From Deltaproteobacteria bacterium (GTDB lineage Bacteria; Myxococcota_A; UBA9160; UBA4427), in the NCBI GenBank assembly GCA_029261855.1, contig JAJDAN010000062.1:1-64000 (forward strand): a DNA stretch of 64,000 bases, in the 5' to 3' direction. Each line of letters begins with the position of its first letter. Position 1 is the stretch's first letter. Positions 7,956 through 17,257 of the stretch are shown here, one piece after another. A model generated the notes under the pieces. That model ran no database searches, was not told the DNA's origin, and worked only from the letters and a program-made list of their open reading frames with translations. The position numbers and the translations under genes were made by a program.

Positions 7956-9076
7956 GACAACCACATGGCGTCGCCGTAGGAGAAGAAGCGGTAGTCGTTC
8001 GCGACCGCCTGGGCGTAGGCGGCCAGTACGGCGTCCCGGCCCGCGAAGGCCGAGACCAGCAGCAACAGCGAAGATCGCGGCAGATGGAAGTTCGTGAGCA
8101 GCGCATCGACAACGCGGAATGGATCGCCGGGCCGGAGGAACAGGTGGGTGTCGCCGACGCCGGCTTCGACGTTTCCGCCTTCCCGGGCCCGGGTCTCGAG
8201 AACCCGAGTCGTGGTCGTGCCGACGGCGACGACGCGTCCGCCCGCCGCCCGGGTCTCGGCGATCGCCGCCGCGGTCTCTTCGGGAAGTTCGAAGCGCTCG
8301 CCGTGCAGGCGGCCGGATGCCAGGTCTTCGCTGCGCAGGGGGCGAAACGTGCCGAGACCGACGTGCAGCACGACCTCCGCTCTGCGCACGCCACGGGCGG
8401 AGATTTCGGCCAGCAACGGCGCGCTGAGATGGAGCCCGGCGGTGGGCGCCGCAATCGCACCCGGCACCCGGGCGAAGACCGTCTGGTAGCGCTCGCGATC
8501 GAAGGCGTCATCGGCCAGGCTGGCCTGCATGCGCTCGATGTAGGGCGGCAGCGGCGGATGCCCGACCGCGTACGGATTGGCGCCCGCATCGAACGCCAGG
8601 CTGACGGCGCCACCTTCGTGGACTTCCGCGATTTCGGCTTCGAGGGCGGGGCTGCTCGCGTCTCCGGTCTCCGAGAATCGGAAGCGGATACCCGGCCGGA
8701 CGCGTCCGGAAATGCGGACCAGTGCGCGGAAGCGCGCGGACCCTGCGTCCTTCGTGTCTTCGGGGCCAAGCAGCAGCGCTTCGGCGGCACCGCCGCTCTC
8801 TCGCCGTCCCATCAGCTTGGCCGGCAGTACCCGCGTGGCGTTCACGACCAGCAGATCGCCGGGCCGCAGCAGCCGGGGCAGGGCGCCGACGCTGTCGTGG
8901 CGGATGGCGCCACTGCGCCGGTCGAGACACATCAGCTTCGAGGCGTCGCGTTCCGGCAGGGGTTGTTGGGCGATCTGATCCTTGGGTAGCTCGAAGTCAT
9001 AGCGGTCGAGAAAACGGTCGAAATCGACGTCCTGCTCGTCGCCCTGGTCGAGGCATGTCCCCAGGTCGCCGGTCAC
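7952..9076 (-). CDS. queA: tRNA preQ1(34) S-adenosylmethionine ribosyltransferase-isomerase
   Basis: The 374-residue protein transfers the ribosyl moiety of S-adenosylmethionine to preQ1 in tRNA, giving epoxyqueuosine. Recognisable segments are FDRFLDRYDFELPKDQIAQQ, the LPERDASKLM stretch, NATRVLPAKLMG, the conserved PTAGLHLS, and the C-terminal LTNFHLPRSSLLLLVSAFAG and FFSYGDAMWL. I place the start at the GTG of 9076, because this GTGA overlaps the TGA of the upstream hydrolase gene and upstream residues in the open frame show no QueA similarity. That gives about 20 residues before the conserved FDRFLD motif; a start nearer the motif cannot be excluded. It is followed by tgt. Confidence 0.95.
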   Translation of the reverse strand: MTGDLGTCLDQGDEQDVDFDRFLDRYDFELPKDQIAQQPLPERDASKLMCLDRRSGAIRHDSVGALPRLLRPGDLLVVNATRVLPAKLMGRRESGGAAEALLLGPEDTKDAGSARFRALVRISGRVRPGIRFRFSETGDASSPALEAEIAEVHEGGAVSLAFDAGANPYAVGHPPLPPYIERMQASLADDAFDRERYQTVFARVPGAIAAPTAGLHLSAPLLAEISARGVRRAEVVLHVGLGTFRPLRSEDLASGRLHGERFELPEETAAAIAETRAAGGRVVAVGTTTTRVLETRAREGGNVEAGVGDTHLFLRPGDPFRVVDALLTNFHLPRSSLLLLVSAFAGRDAVLAAYAQAVANDYRFFSYGDAMWLS

Positions 9077-10461
9077 GGCTCGCTCAATGCCGCCGGGGCC
9101 GTCGCTTCGGCCTTGGCCGAAAGTCCGTCGCGAACCGCCGCGAAGAGCGGTTCGCTCTCGAGCAGGGCGTCGTAGCTGAAGATGACTTCGCCGGTGCTGC
9201 CGGCCTCCCGGATGATCTCGAGTTGCCGCACCGCGCGCTGGGGTCGCGACGAGAAGAGCCAGCTTCCGGTGCCCATCCACACGCGCTGGGCGTGGGGGCT
9301 GCTGGCAAAGCTCTCGACCTGGTAGCGGAAGAGGTCGTCGTCGAGCGTGTAGATCATGGGGACCGCGAAGTCGACGAGACCGTCGCGCGTCCAGCCGCGC
9401 CAGTCCTGGGCCAGGCTGAGATAGGCCCGGTCCGCGTACGCGATGACGGCTGCCGAAAGCAGAAGGTCCACGTGCTTCTCGAGCACCGCCGTGCGCAGGT
9501 CGCGAACCACGCGCGTGACCTGTTCGCGCCGCCATGCGTCCCAGGCGTTCGCGTGGGCGATCCCGCTGGTGGCGGGGTGTGCGGGGTCGGAATAGGGCCC
9601 GCCGAGCCCCGTCTCGGCGCGGAACCGCAGTCGGCTGGCCTCGCCGTAGCCGAAGTCGAGGCCCACCCCGAAGCGCGACCCGGGCGTGAACGGGAGCACG
9701 CCGGGATGACGGATGTAGTCGAGGTGCAGTCCGTCGAGCTCGGGGTAGCGATCCACGAGCTCGACGAAGGTGGCGATCAGTCGTTCCCGCACCCCGGGCT
9801 CACCCGGGTCGAGATACAACCCGGGCGTTCCCATCCGGTACCAGGCGCGGTCCGGTTCGGGGACCTCGCCCCCCGGATAGTCGAGCAGCGAACGACCGCG
9901 TCGGTCCACCATCACGGCACCCGGGCCGACGTCCGCGACGATGGGCGCGTCGCGATTCGCGTTCAGCGACAGCACGTTCACCCAGGCGTGGACCCGGATC
10001 CCCGCCGCCTGGGCCTTGGCGATCAGGCTGCGAAGAGGGTCCTGGCCGGTCCGCTCCTGGATGGCCCGGTAGGGGGTCGCGTCGGCGAGACTCGCGTCAT
10101 ACCAGGCCCGGCCGCTGCGATAGACCTGCACGAACAGGTCGGTGACGCCCAGGGCGCGGGCGTTGTCGATCAGCGCGTCGGTGCTCTCGGGAGAGGCCAG
10201 CGGCCGGGCCGAGCCCTCGCACAGCACCCAGAGCCCCCGGAAGACGTGAGGTTCCGGTTGCGGGGGCGGCTGGGGCGACCCAGGGCCTGCCGCGGTCTCC
10301 GAGACCGGTGTCACCGGCGGCGCGTCGACCGGTGCGCGCTCGGGATGCCCGCAGCCCGCTGTCACCAGCAGGGCCGCCAGGCCGAACGCCACCCGGGCCG
10401 CGCCGGCGGCGTGTGTCCTCAAGTCGCGCCCCGTGCGGGCGATGGGGTGAGCTGTGCGCAA
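9073..10461 (-). CDS. GHL10-type glycoside hydrolase-like lipoprotein
   Basis: The 462-residue product has an N-terminal signal with lipobox (LVTAGC), a Pro-rich spacer, and from about residue 72 a TIM-barrel domain of the glycosyl-hydrolase-like 10 family (YngK/DUF187 type). Typical segments are FRGLWVL, GVTDLFVQVYRSGRAWY, GIRVHAWVNVL, the acidic-site strand DGLHLDYIRHP and FAVPMIYTL. Family members are thought to act on polysaccharides or peptidoglycan-associated glycans, but the substrate is unknown. It would be tethered to the outer membrane or inner-membrane face. Its stop overlaps the queA start by four bases, an unusual partner for a tRNA-modification gene. It is divergent from the lytic transglycosylase gene. 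Confidence 0.85.
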   Translation of the reverse strand: MRTAHPIARTGRDLRTHAAGAARVAFGLAALLVTAGCGHPERAPVDAPPVTPVSETAAGPGSPQPPPQPEPHVFRGLWVLCEGSARPLASPESTDALIDNARALGVTDLFVQVYRSGRAWYDASLADATPYRAIQERTGQDPLRSLIAKAQAAGIRVHAWVNVLSLNANRDAPIVADVGPGAVMVDRRGRSLLDYPGGEVPEPDRAWYRMGTPGLYLDPGEPGVRERLIATFVELVDRYPELDGLHLDYIRHPGVLPFTPGSRFGVGLDFGYGEASRLRFRAETGLGGPYSDPAHPATSGIAHANAWDAWRREQVTRVVRDLRTAVLEKHVDLLLSAAVIAYADRAYLSLAQDWRGWTRDGLVDFAVPMIYTLDDDLFRYQVESFASSPHAQRVWMGTGSWLFSSRPQRAVRQLEIIREAGSTGEVIFSYDALLESEPLFAAVRDGLSAKAEATAPAALSEP

Positions 10462-10606
10462 AGCGCGGGAACCCTACCCGAGCGCCTGCGCACGAACAAT
10501 CGAAGGCGCGTCCTGTGCGATTTGAACGGAAGCCCCGGCTCCGACAAACTCCCGTTCTGCTCGGCACTCCCCCGCGCCCGGCATCAGAGAGTAGATCGAG
10601 GAGCCG

Positions 10607-12703
10607 GTGACCCTGAACCTGCCGAGAGTCGTCGCCGCGTTTTCGTTCTGGCTGCTGCTCGTGGCGCCCGCGCCCGCATCCCTGGCGGCCCGGCTCGGAC
10701 CGCCGGAGGGCAGCTCCGCATGGATCCGGGGGCAGCAGCTGCTCTCGCGTCCTGCGGCCGCCCTGGCCGAGGCCATCGACGCACGTCAGCGCGGCGACCT
10801 GCGCCGAGCCGAGTGGCTGCTCGCCGAGATCGCCCTCCGACACCCCCTGATCCGCGACCACGCGGACCGGACCCGGGCAGAGATCCTCGTCGATCTCGAC
10901 CGGCCCGGAGAGGCGCTCGCGGTGGTCGACTCGACGCTGGAGATGCACCCGGACACGCCGCTGCTCCCGGAGCTCCAGGCGATCCGCGGGCGCGCCCTCG
11001 CGACCCTTGGCCAGGCAAAGGCCGCTCGCGAAGCCTGGCGGACCGCTCTCGACGAGACCCGCGACGGCGATCTTCGCGCCGAGCTACTGCTGCAGACCGC
11101 GCGCTCGGAAGAACGCGGCGGGCTTCGGGACGATGCGGTCCAGACCTATCGCCTGCTGTGGCACCTGTATCCGCTGAGCGAGCAGGCAGAGAGCGCCTCT
11201 CAGCGTCTCGACGCGCTGCAACAGCCGGGGGCCGAGCCGCTTCGCACGGCGAGCGATTGGCGTCGGCGTGCGGACAGCCTGTTCCGGGCTCGCCGCAATC
11301 CCGAGGCGCTGGCGGCCTACGATCAGGCGCTCGCGTTGGGGCTGTCGCGTTCGCAGACGGACCGCGCCATGCGGCGACGCGCCCAGACCCTGTTCCGGAT
11401 GCGGAGCTATCCGGAAGCGGTGCGCGCCTTCGGCGCGTTGGCCCAGAACGACGACATCCCGATCTGGTACGCACGGTCCCTGGCGCGGGCGGACCGCGTT
11501 CCCGAGGCCATCGCCGAGTTCGAGAAGATTGCGGACAAGCGCCGCGGCGGGCTCGCGCTGCGCGCGCGATTTCTGGCGGCACTGCTGCTCGACGGACGCG
11601 GCCAGAGCGAGCGATCGAATCGCTATCTCGAGAGCCTCACCCGTACGCGAACGACGTCCGCGGTGCGTCGGGCCTCGCTCTGGCGCCTCGGCTGGTCGGC
11701 CTATCGCGAGGGACGCTATGCGGCGGCCATCGGCTTCATCGACCAGCTGATGATCGAGGAGCAGGACCCCATCGGCGGGCTGCGGTCGCGCTACTGGCGC
11801 GCGCGCGCGATGTCCCGTCTCGAAGACGATGCCCAGGCGGCGGCCCGCGCCCGCCGCGAGTTCGCAGAGATGGCGACCGAGTATCCACTCACCTACTACG
11901 GCTGGCGCGCGCGTCTGCAGCTGCCGGAGGTCGGAGCGGCGGGCCGGAAGGCGGTCGCACCGCCGGCGTCCGTTCTGCCGACCGCCGGGCGACGCAAGCT
12001 GTCCCGCGACGAGCTGACGCGCTCGCGCATCCTGGTGGAGGCGGGGCTCGAGGACCTGGCGCTCGACGAGTTGTCCCGGCAGTCGAAACGCGTCGGCGGT
12101 CTGGCGGACCGGCTCGAGCTCGCGCAGCTGTTCCGCAGCGCGGGCAACTTCCGGTCCGCCCAGCGACTCGTGCTGGATCCCTACAAGGAAGATCTCGCGC
12201 GGGGCCCGGCGCCGACTCTCGAAGAGCTGTGGTGGCACGCCTGGCCCGCCGCCTTCCTCGAGCTGGTCGAGGAGGCCACACAGGCGCCCGGGAGTGTCGA
12301 TGCCGCGCTGGTCTTCTCGATCATGCGCGAAGAGAGTGGGTTCCGGCCCAAGGTCGTCTCCCCCGTCGGCGCGCGAGGCCTGCTCCAGATCATGGAGCCC
12401 ACGGGCGAGCGTCTGGCTGCGGCGGTCGGGCACGAGAACTTTTCCGCCGACGACCTGTTCGAGCCGCGCACGAACATCCGGCTGGGCGCCCACTACCTGG
12501 GCGAGCTGACGGATCGCTTCGATGGGCGTCTGTCGGCGGCCATCGCCAGCTACAACGCGGGCCCCGAAGCCGTCAGTCGCTGGCTCGAAGAGCGCCCGGA
12601 GCTGCCCGACGACGAGTGGGTGGAAGCGATCCCCTACGAGCAGACCCGCAGCTATGTGAAGCGGGTGTTGCGCAGCCTGCAGGCGTATCGGCTGCTCTAC
12701 TGA
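10607..12703 (+). CDS. Lytic transglycosylase with long helical N-terminal region (Slt70-like)
   Basis: The 698-residue product has a signal peptide (VVAAFSFWLLLVAPAPASLAA), a superhelical region of TPR-like repeats over about residues 40-500, and a C-terminal SLT domain. The catalytic motif is intact: MREESGFRPKVVSPVGARGL supplies the Glu of the ES motif, followed by LLQIMEPTG, NIRLGAHYLG and AIASYNAGPEAV. It would cleave peptidoglycan glycan strands in the periplasm to give 1,6-anhydro ends. Length and layout match soluble lytic transglycosylases of the Slt family. The start is a GTG at 10607 with GAGGAG only three bases upstream, so a slightly later start is possible. It has no obvious operon partner. 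Confidence 0.92.
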   Translation: MTLNLPRVVAAFSFWLLLVAPAPASLAARLGPPEGSSAWIRGQQLLSRPAAALAEAIDARQRGDLRRAEWLLAEIALRHPLIRDHADRTRAEILVDLDRPGEALAVVDSTLEMHPDTPLLPELQAIRGRALATLGQAKAAREAWRTALDETRDGDLRAELLLQTARSEERGGLRDDAVQTYRLLWHLYPLSEQAESASQRLDALQQPGAEPLRTASDWRRRADSLFRARRNPEALAAYDQALALGLSRSQTDRAMRRRAQTLFRMRSYPEAVRAFGALAQNDDIPIWYARSLARADRVPEAIAEFEKIADKRRGGLALRARFLAALLLDGRGQSERSNRYLESLTRTRTTSAVRRASLWRLGWSAYREGRYAAAIGFIDQLMIEEQDPIGGLRSRYWRARAMSRLEDDAQAAARARREFAEMATEYPLTYYGWRARLQLPEVGAAGRKAVAPPASVLPTAGRRKLSRDELTRSRILVEAGLEDLALDELSRQSKRVGGLADRLELAQLFRSAGNFRSAQRLVLDPYKEDLARGPAPTLEELWWHAWPAAFLELVEEATQAPGSVDAALVFSIMREESGFRPKVVSPVGARGLLQIMEPTGERLAAAVGHENFSADDLFEPRTNIRLGAHYLGELTDRFDGRLSAAIASYNAGPEAVSRWLEERPELPDDEWVEAIPYEQTRSYVKRVLRSLQAYRLLY

Positions 12704-12740
12704 TCCCCCTGTCGGGGTTCGCTCTCTCTCCTGGCGGGCC

Positions 12741-12781
12741 TTGCTCCTCCTGGCGGGGGCCTTGCTCCTCCTGGCGGGGCC
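12741..12781. repeat. 20/21-bp tandem repeat after slt
   Basis: TTGCTCCTCCTGGCGGGGGCC is present at 12741-12761 and again, one G shorter, at 12762-12781; a partial third copy (CTCTCTCCTGGCGGGCC) precedes it from 12724. It lies in the non-coding gap between the transglycosylase stop and the next gene and has no dyad symmetry, so it is probably replication slippage rather than a terminator. Confidence 0.85.
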
Positions 12782-12855
12782 CTGTCCGCTGCCGCGTCTA
12801 ACGCCGCGGCGCGACCTGCCGATGAGAGACAGGAGCGGGAAGAGGGAGATCGGGC

Positions 12856-13317
12856 ATGCCGTCGTCACACCTTTCACACCTGTCGAACTCGCGGGACCGG
12901 CGCCGCGGAAACGCGATCGTCGGGGTCATGGTCCTCCTGCTGCTCGTGACGCTGGGCCTGGGTGGCAATTACATCCGCAACTACCAGACGGACCAGCAGC
13001 AGGAAGAGCAGGCAGGGCCGTACGCGAAGTACGGCCTCGGCGATCTCGAGTTGTTGGCCGAGGGCTACAAGATGGAGATCGCGAAGCTCGAGTCCCGCCA
13101 TGGGGGCGGCCGGGTGCAGACCCGCAACCGGCACCACTTCGGCGACCAGGTGCGGGAGTTCGAGCGTGTCCAGAAGGCGGCCGGCAAGGCCCGGGACAAG
13201 GCCGTCGAGATCGCCCAGACCCGCGGCGACCTGAAAGAGATCGAGGAAGAGATCGCAAAGCGCCAGCCGAGCGAAACCGACTTCGACGTCCACATCGAGC
13301 GGCTGTTCCGCTTCTGA
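12856..13317 (+). CDS. Small single-helix membrane protein with coiled-coil region
   Basis: The 153-residue product is unknown to me. A basic N-terminus (SRDRRRGN) is followed by one transmembrane helix at about residues 19-37 ([18 protein letters not shown]), a Gln-rich linker, and a charged helical domain ([31 protein letters not shown]) that probably forms a coiled coil. A positive-inside reading places the coiled coil in the periplasm. A GGGAG ribosome site lies 10 bases before the ATG. It stands between the transglycosylase and a strong hairpin and has no obvious functional partner. Confidence 0.72.
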   Translation: MPSSHLSHLSNSRDRRRGNAIVGVMVLLLLVTLGLGGNYIRNYQTDQQQEEQAGPYAKYGLGDLELLAEGYKMEIAKLESRHGGGRVQTRNRHHFGDQVREFERVQKAAGKARDKAVEIAQTRGDLKEIEEEIAKRQPSETDFDVHIERLFRF

Positions 13318-13345
13318 CGCGCTGAGAGCTCGCCGACCCAGGAAC

Positions 13346-13368
13346 GTGCGCGGCAGAAGGCCGCGCAC
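13346..13368. terminator. Hairpin between convergent genes
   Basis: A perfect 9-bp stem (GTGCGCGGC at 13346-13354 and GCCGCGCAC at 13360-13368) with loop AGAAG lies between the stops of two convergent genes. Neither side has a proper T tract, so it could block transcription only weakly or act by protecting 3' ends. Confidence 0.6.
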
Positions 13369-13384
13369 CCGCAGAATCGGCCTC

Positions 13385-14125
13385 CTAGTCGTCGTCGTCC
13401 GCTGCCGCGCGTCGACCGGCGGCGGGCGGATCGTCGGAATCCTCGCTGGCGGACGCGACCTCCGCGTCGTCGAACATCGCGTCGGGCTCGGCAGGCTCGC
13501 GGCTCGTCTTGCTGTCGATCTCGTCGGTGGTGGTGACTTCCTCGTCGTCATCGAGGAGCGGTGCCATGGGCCGGACGGCCGGGCGCTTCGGCTTCGGCGA
13601 CTCCTTGGGTGCTTCCTTCGGCCGCTCCCGCTGGTCTGCACCGCACTTCGGACAGATCGGGTCGGGTCGCCCCATCATGTAGAAGCGGGTCAGGCAGGAG
13701 AAGCACTCGAACTTCAGTCCGTACTTGGGGTGCGGGATGTCCGACAGCGGGATCGGCTTGCCCTTGGGTACGGGCTTCGCCGCCGGCTCGCCGGACTTCT
13801 TGCCCTTCTTTCCGGCCTTCTTGCCGGCCGCCTTCCCCTCGCCGGCCTTTGCTGCGGCTGCCTTCTTCGGCGCTGCCTTCTTCGCGGCGGCCTTCTTGCT
13901 CGGCGCCTTCTTGGCGGCCTTCTTGGCCGCCGGTTTCTTGGCGGCCTTCTTTCCCGCCTTCGCGGGGGCCTTCTTGGCCGCCTTCTTCTTGGCGGCGGCC
14001 TTCTTCGGGGTCTTCTTGGCGGCAGCCGTCTTCTTGGCCGTCTTCTTCTTGGCAGCCGCCTTCTTCGCCGTCTTCTTGGCGGCGGACTTCTTCTTGCTCG
14101 CGGTCTTCTTCTTCGTCGGGCTCAT
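13385..14125 (-). CDS. Histone H1-like protein with zinc ribbon and acidic tail
   Basis: The 246-residue product has three parts. Residues 4-110 are almost only Lys, Ala and Pro in imperfect repeats ([18 protein letters not shown]), like the tail of eukaryotic H1 and bacterial HctB/AlgR3-type DNA-binding proteins. Residues 135-165 form a four-Cys zinc ribbon, C141-x2-C144 and C158-x2-C161, in [12 protein letters not shown] and PICPKCG, resembling the FYDLN-acid/TIGR02300-type ribbon. The last 70 residues are acidic ([12 protein letters not shown]). It would bind DNA or RNA non-specifically in the cytoplasm; its target is unknown. Its ATG overlaps the stop of the pyrophosphorylase gene by four bases (ATGA), so the two are coupled. 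Confidence 0.85.
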   Translation of the reverse strand: MSPTKKKTASKKKSAAKKTAKKAAAKKKTAKKTAAAKKTPKKAAAKKKAAKKAPAKAGKKAAKKPAAKKAAKKAPSKKAAAKKAAPKKAAAAKAGEGKAAGKKAGKKGKKSGEPAAKPVPKGKPIPLSDIPHPKYGLKFECFSCLTRFYMMGRPDPICPKCGADQRERPKEAPKESPKPKRPAVRPMAPLLDDDEEVTTTDEIDSKTSREPAEPDAMFDDAEVASASEDSDDPPAAGRRAAADDDD

Positions 14126-15585
14126 CGATCCCTTCCACCGGCGATTCGAACTGCTTCCCCCGCGTCTGCGAGGGTCTTGAATCCAGCGCTCCGGACATCG
14201 TCCGGACCGTCGATGACGGAGTGGTCGATCTCGACCGAGACGTCGTCATCGGGAACTCGTGCGCCGCCGGCGCTGAGCCAGCGGCGATACTGCGCCTGAA
14301 GTGCTGCCCGGGAGGTGTCTGCGGAATCCGTCCCGGTCGCGTTCTTGACGGGGGAGAACTCTTCCTCTGCCGTCGTCTCCACGACGCACACCGAACGCGC
14401 CTCGGTCAGTGCATCGAAGACGAAGCGCTCGAGCTTGTAGCCGTTGGGTTCTTGCGGCTTGCGCTCTTCGCCGCCCTCGTCGACGTACGGGATCTGCTTG
14501 GCGGACGGGTGGAAGGGCAGGGCGCGGAAGGCGTCGGAGGCGACCCGGCGGATGAAGGCCGTGTCGAGTAGGTGGATCGCGATGCTGCCAGCCCAGAAGA
14601 CCAGTTTGTCGTCAGCGTCTCGCGCGTAGCGTTCTTCGTCGCGCAGCTCGGTGTACTCGACGATGGCGTCCCGGCCGTCGACCCGGGCGACGACGCCGAC
14701 CTTTTCCATGGGGTCGACCTTGCGGACGACCTTGCAGGACATCTCGGCGCTGCTCTCCGCGTGGTAACCGAGGTAGGTCGGGTCGGCGATCCGGACCAGC
14801 GGGTTGTCGACCTGATAGTAGAAGACGGTATCGACGCCACGGCGGTCCATGTCGGCGAGGGCACCCGACGAGACGAGCGCCGTCAGCGAACCCCCGTGGC
14901 CGTTCGGGTTCTCGAAGACGCGGTCGACCGTCTCGAGGATCATGCGGCCCTCGAAATCGAAGGCCGGCACCATCTCTTGCTGGAAGATGGTGACGTCCGC
15001 CTCGGGCACGCCGAAGCAGTCGTTTGCTTCGAAGGCCTCGCGCGTCTCGGCGTCGGTGGCGTCGCTGGTCATGATGTACCAGGGGAAGGCGCGGCCGGTC
15101 CGTCGCGAGATCCCGCGGATCTTCTGGGCCTGGAGCTCGAACAGCGAACGGTCGGACACCGGACCGATGGGGAAGCAGCCTTTCGGGTGCGGGAAGCCAA
15201 GCCGCGTACCTTGTCCGCCGGCGACCAGAAAGACGCCGACCCGACCGGCGGCCAGCATCTCCTCGCCGCGCTGGCGGGCCGCAGCAGCGCGCTTGGCGTC
15301 CCCTCCGTTCTGGGGCAGGGCGATCGCACGGGCCGGCTCGATCCGGGGAGCCAGGTCCGTGGCTTTGCGGGGTGCCGCCGCTTCCCGGGCCTCTCGATAG
15401 GCCGTCACCAGATCGTCCAGTTGAGGCTCGAGCCGACGCAGCTGGGCCAGCAACCGCTCGCGGCCGGCGGCGTCGAGGCGGTCCCAGTGGGCGAGGACGT
15501 GCCCCTGACCCTGGCCTCCGAAGCGGGTTCGGAGGTCGTCGATGGTCAGCTCTTCGGGCGCTCTGGACGTATTCGGCGCGGGCAA
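14122..15585 (-). CDS. UDP-sugar pyrophosphorylase, eukaryotic UAP1/UGP type
   Basis: The 487-residue product is not of the bacterial GlmU or GalU type but of the UDP-N-acetylhexosamine/UDP-glucose pyrophosphorylase family usual in eukaryotes and found in some bacteria. Features are a helical N-terminal domain (about residues 1-95), the nucleotide-binding loop [54 protein letters not shown] and the C-terminal EEEFSPVKN. It would form UDP-GlcNAc or UDP-Glc from UTP and the sugar-1-phosphate. The preserved SPVKNA segment matches the UTP-contact region of the family. It is followed by, and overlaps, the H1-like gene. Whether it is the cell's only such enzyme cannot be told here. Confidence 0.9.
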   Translation of the reverse strand: MPAPNTSRAPEELTIDDLRTRFGGQGQGHVLAHWDRLDAAGRERLLAQLRRLEPQLDDLVTAYREAREAAAPRKATDLAPRIEPARAIALPQNGGDAKRAAAARQRGEEMLAAGRVGVFLVAGGQGTRLGFPHPKGCFPIGPVSDRSLFELQAQKIRGISRRTGRAFPWYIMTSDATDAETREAFEANDCFGVPEADVTIFQQEMVPAFDFEGRMILETVDRVFENPNGHGGSLTALVSSGALADMDRRGVDTVFYYQVDNPLVRIADPTYLGYHAESSAEMSCKVVRKVDPMEKVGVVARVDGRDAIVEYTELRDEERYARDADDKLVFWAGSIAIHLLDTAFIRRVASDAFRALPFHPSAKQIPYVDEGGEERKPQEPNGYKLERFVFDALTEARSVCVVETTAEEEFSPVKNATGTDSADTSRAALQAQYRRWLSAGGARVPDDDVSVEIDHSVIDGPDDVRSAGFKTLADAGEAVRIAGGRDR

Positions 15586-15760
15586 CTCCGGCGCGAGCTC
15601 CTGTCTCTGGGGTGTTCGGATCGCGGCCCTATAGCACAGCCTCCCCCACGGGCGAAAGCCTCGATCGCGGCAAGAAGCCGAGAACAGAGGGGTTTCGGTC
15701 CGCCTTGCCGACTGGGATCGTTCCCGAGGCCCTGACTGGCGGTAGCCGCGCTCGGCGCGC

Positions 15761-17206
15761 TCAGCGACGCCAGAAGCGGGGCAGCAGCAGAGCCAGGACG
15801 GCGAAGAATTCCAGCCGGCCCAGCCACATCAGCAGCAACATCACGACCTTCTGCCAGGGCGCAAAAAAAGCGAAGTTCTCGGCGGGCCCCACGGCGGCCA
15901 GCCCCGGGCCGATGTTGGAGAGGGTCGCCAGCGACGCCGTGGCCGCCGTGACGATGTCCCGGTCCCCGACGGAAAGCAGCAGGGCGCCGATCCCCCATCC
16001 GAGCACCCACAGCAGCAGCAGCGCGATCACGCCCCGAAGCGACTCCTCCGGGACCGGCTTGCCCCCGACCCCGATCGAAACCACGGAGTTGGGGCTGAAG
16101 GTCAGGTGGACCTCGCGCATGGCGACCTTCCATCCGATCAGCAGCCGGATCACCTTGGCGCCGCCCGCCGTCGATCCCGCACAACCGCCCACGAACATCA
16201 GGCCGACGAGGGTGGCGTGCGCCAGACCTGGCCACTCGGCGAAGTTGGCCGTCGCGAATCCGGTGGTGGTCAACAGGGACACCACCTGGAAGGCGCTGTC
16301 CAGCAGCGCCGTACTCGCGGAGCTCGCCGTCCCGGCGGCGTAGAGGTCGACCGCGACGACGGTCGTCGCGACGAGGGCCAGCCCCACGTAGACCCGCAGC
16401 TCGACGTCCCGCAGCACCCGCAGGTCCCGGCGTCGCGCGAGCGCGTAGTAGAGGGCAAAGTTGATCCCCGCGGCCAGCATGAAGACCAGGGTCACGATCT
16501 GCAGGGCCGGCGAGAAGTGGGCGATCGAATCGCCGTACGGAGAGAAGCCGCCGGTCGAGACCGTCGAGAACGAGTGCGTGAGGGCGTCGTAGAGACTGGC
16601 GCCCAGGATCAGCATCAGGGCGACCTGCAAGCCGGTGAGCGCGAGGTAGATCCGGAAGAGGGCGAGCGCCGTCTGGCGCACACGCGCGTGCAGAATCTCC
16701 GCCTTCGGCCCCGGGACCTCGAGCTGGAACAGGAAGCGAGCGCCGGGGCCGAGCTCGGACAGCAACGCGACGAACAGCACGACGATCCCGATGCCGCCGA
16801 GCCACTGGGTCATGCTGCGCCAGAACAGGATCGCTGCGGGAACCTGTTCGATGTTGGTGAGGACCGACGCGCCGGTGGTCGTGAAGCCGGAAGCCGACTC
16901 GAAGAGGGCGTCGATCAGTCCGGGGATGGCGCCGCTCACCACGTACGGGATGGCCCCCGAGATCGAAGCCAGCAGCCAGGAACCGACGACGACGACGACG
17001 CCTTCCCGCCGATAGAGATCGCCCGCGTCGCTTCCGAAACGCCGGAAACCGAAGCCGACGATCGCGCTCGCGACGGCAGCCGCCAGGAGAGCGCCGGCCG
17101 ATCGTGGATCCGCTGGCGACAGGCACCACAGCAGAGGAACGAGCTCTGCGGCGGCCAGCGCGTACAGCACGAACCCGAGGATTCGAAGCACGCGGCGCAG
17201 GTTCAT
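15761..17206 (-). CDS. trkH: Trk-type potassium uptake membrane subunit
   Basis: The 481-residue protein is a TrkH/KtrB-type channel with about 10-12 membrane helices and the four pore loops that form the K+ filter: SGFTTTGASVL, FSTVSTGGFS, VSLLTTTGFATANF and LSNIGPGL. The last loop has a Gly and Pro in the usual place. Intervening family motifs are WRSMTQWLGGIGIVV and FVGGCAGSTAGGAKVIR. It lies 51 bases downstream of trkA on the same strand, and the two proteins form the uptake complex in the inner membrane. Start ATG 17206 gives a normal N-terminal helix. Its length is typical of TrkH. Confidence 0.95.
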   Translation of the reverse strand: MNLRRVLRILGFVLYALAAAELVPLLWCLSPADPRSAGALLAAAVASAIVGFGFRRFGSDAGDLYRREGVVVVVGSWLLASISGAIPYVVSGAIPGLIDALFESASGFTTTGASVLTNIEQVPAAILFWRSMTQWLGGIGIVVLFVALLSELGPGARFLFQLEVPGPKAEILHARVRQTALALFRIYLALTGLQVALMLILGASLYDALTHSFSTVSTGGFSPYGDSIAHFSPALQIVTLVFMLAAGINFALYYALARRRDLRVLRDVELRVYVGLALVATTVVAVDLYAAGTASSASTALLDSAFQVVSLLTTTGFATANFAEWPGLAHATLVGLMFVGGCAGSTAGGAKVIRLLIGWKVAMREVHLTFSPNSVVSIGVGGKPVPEESLRGVIALLLLWVLGWGIGALLLSVGDRDIVTAATASLATLSNIGPGLAAVGPAENFAFFAPWQKVVMLLLMWLGRLEFFAVLALLLPRFWRR

Positions 17207-17257
17207 GCGGCTGTCCTCTCGTCTCGTTCCCGGAGCCTGGTCGGGCCCGGAAGCCGC

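Noticed and set aside
8722-12801. A 1359-codon plus-strand open frame spanning several genes
   Set aside because: It is antisense or out of frame to queA, the GHL10 gene and slt; its Arg/Pro/Ala-rich product is a by-product of high G+C third-codon bias.
13800-14110. A possible direct-repeat (CRISPR-like) array
   Set aside because: The repeats are the Lys-Ala codons of the H1-like protein and are imperfect, with no spacer structure. No CRISPR array or cas gene was seen in the window.
13385-14125. Reading the Lys/Ala-rich protein as an artefact of repetitive DNA
   Set aside because: The zinc ribbon, acidic tail and ATGA coupling to the upstream gene show it is a genuine gene.
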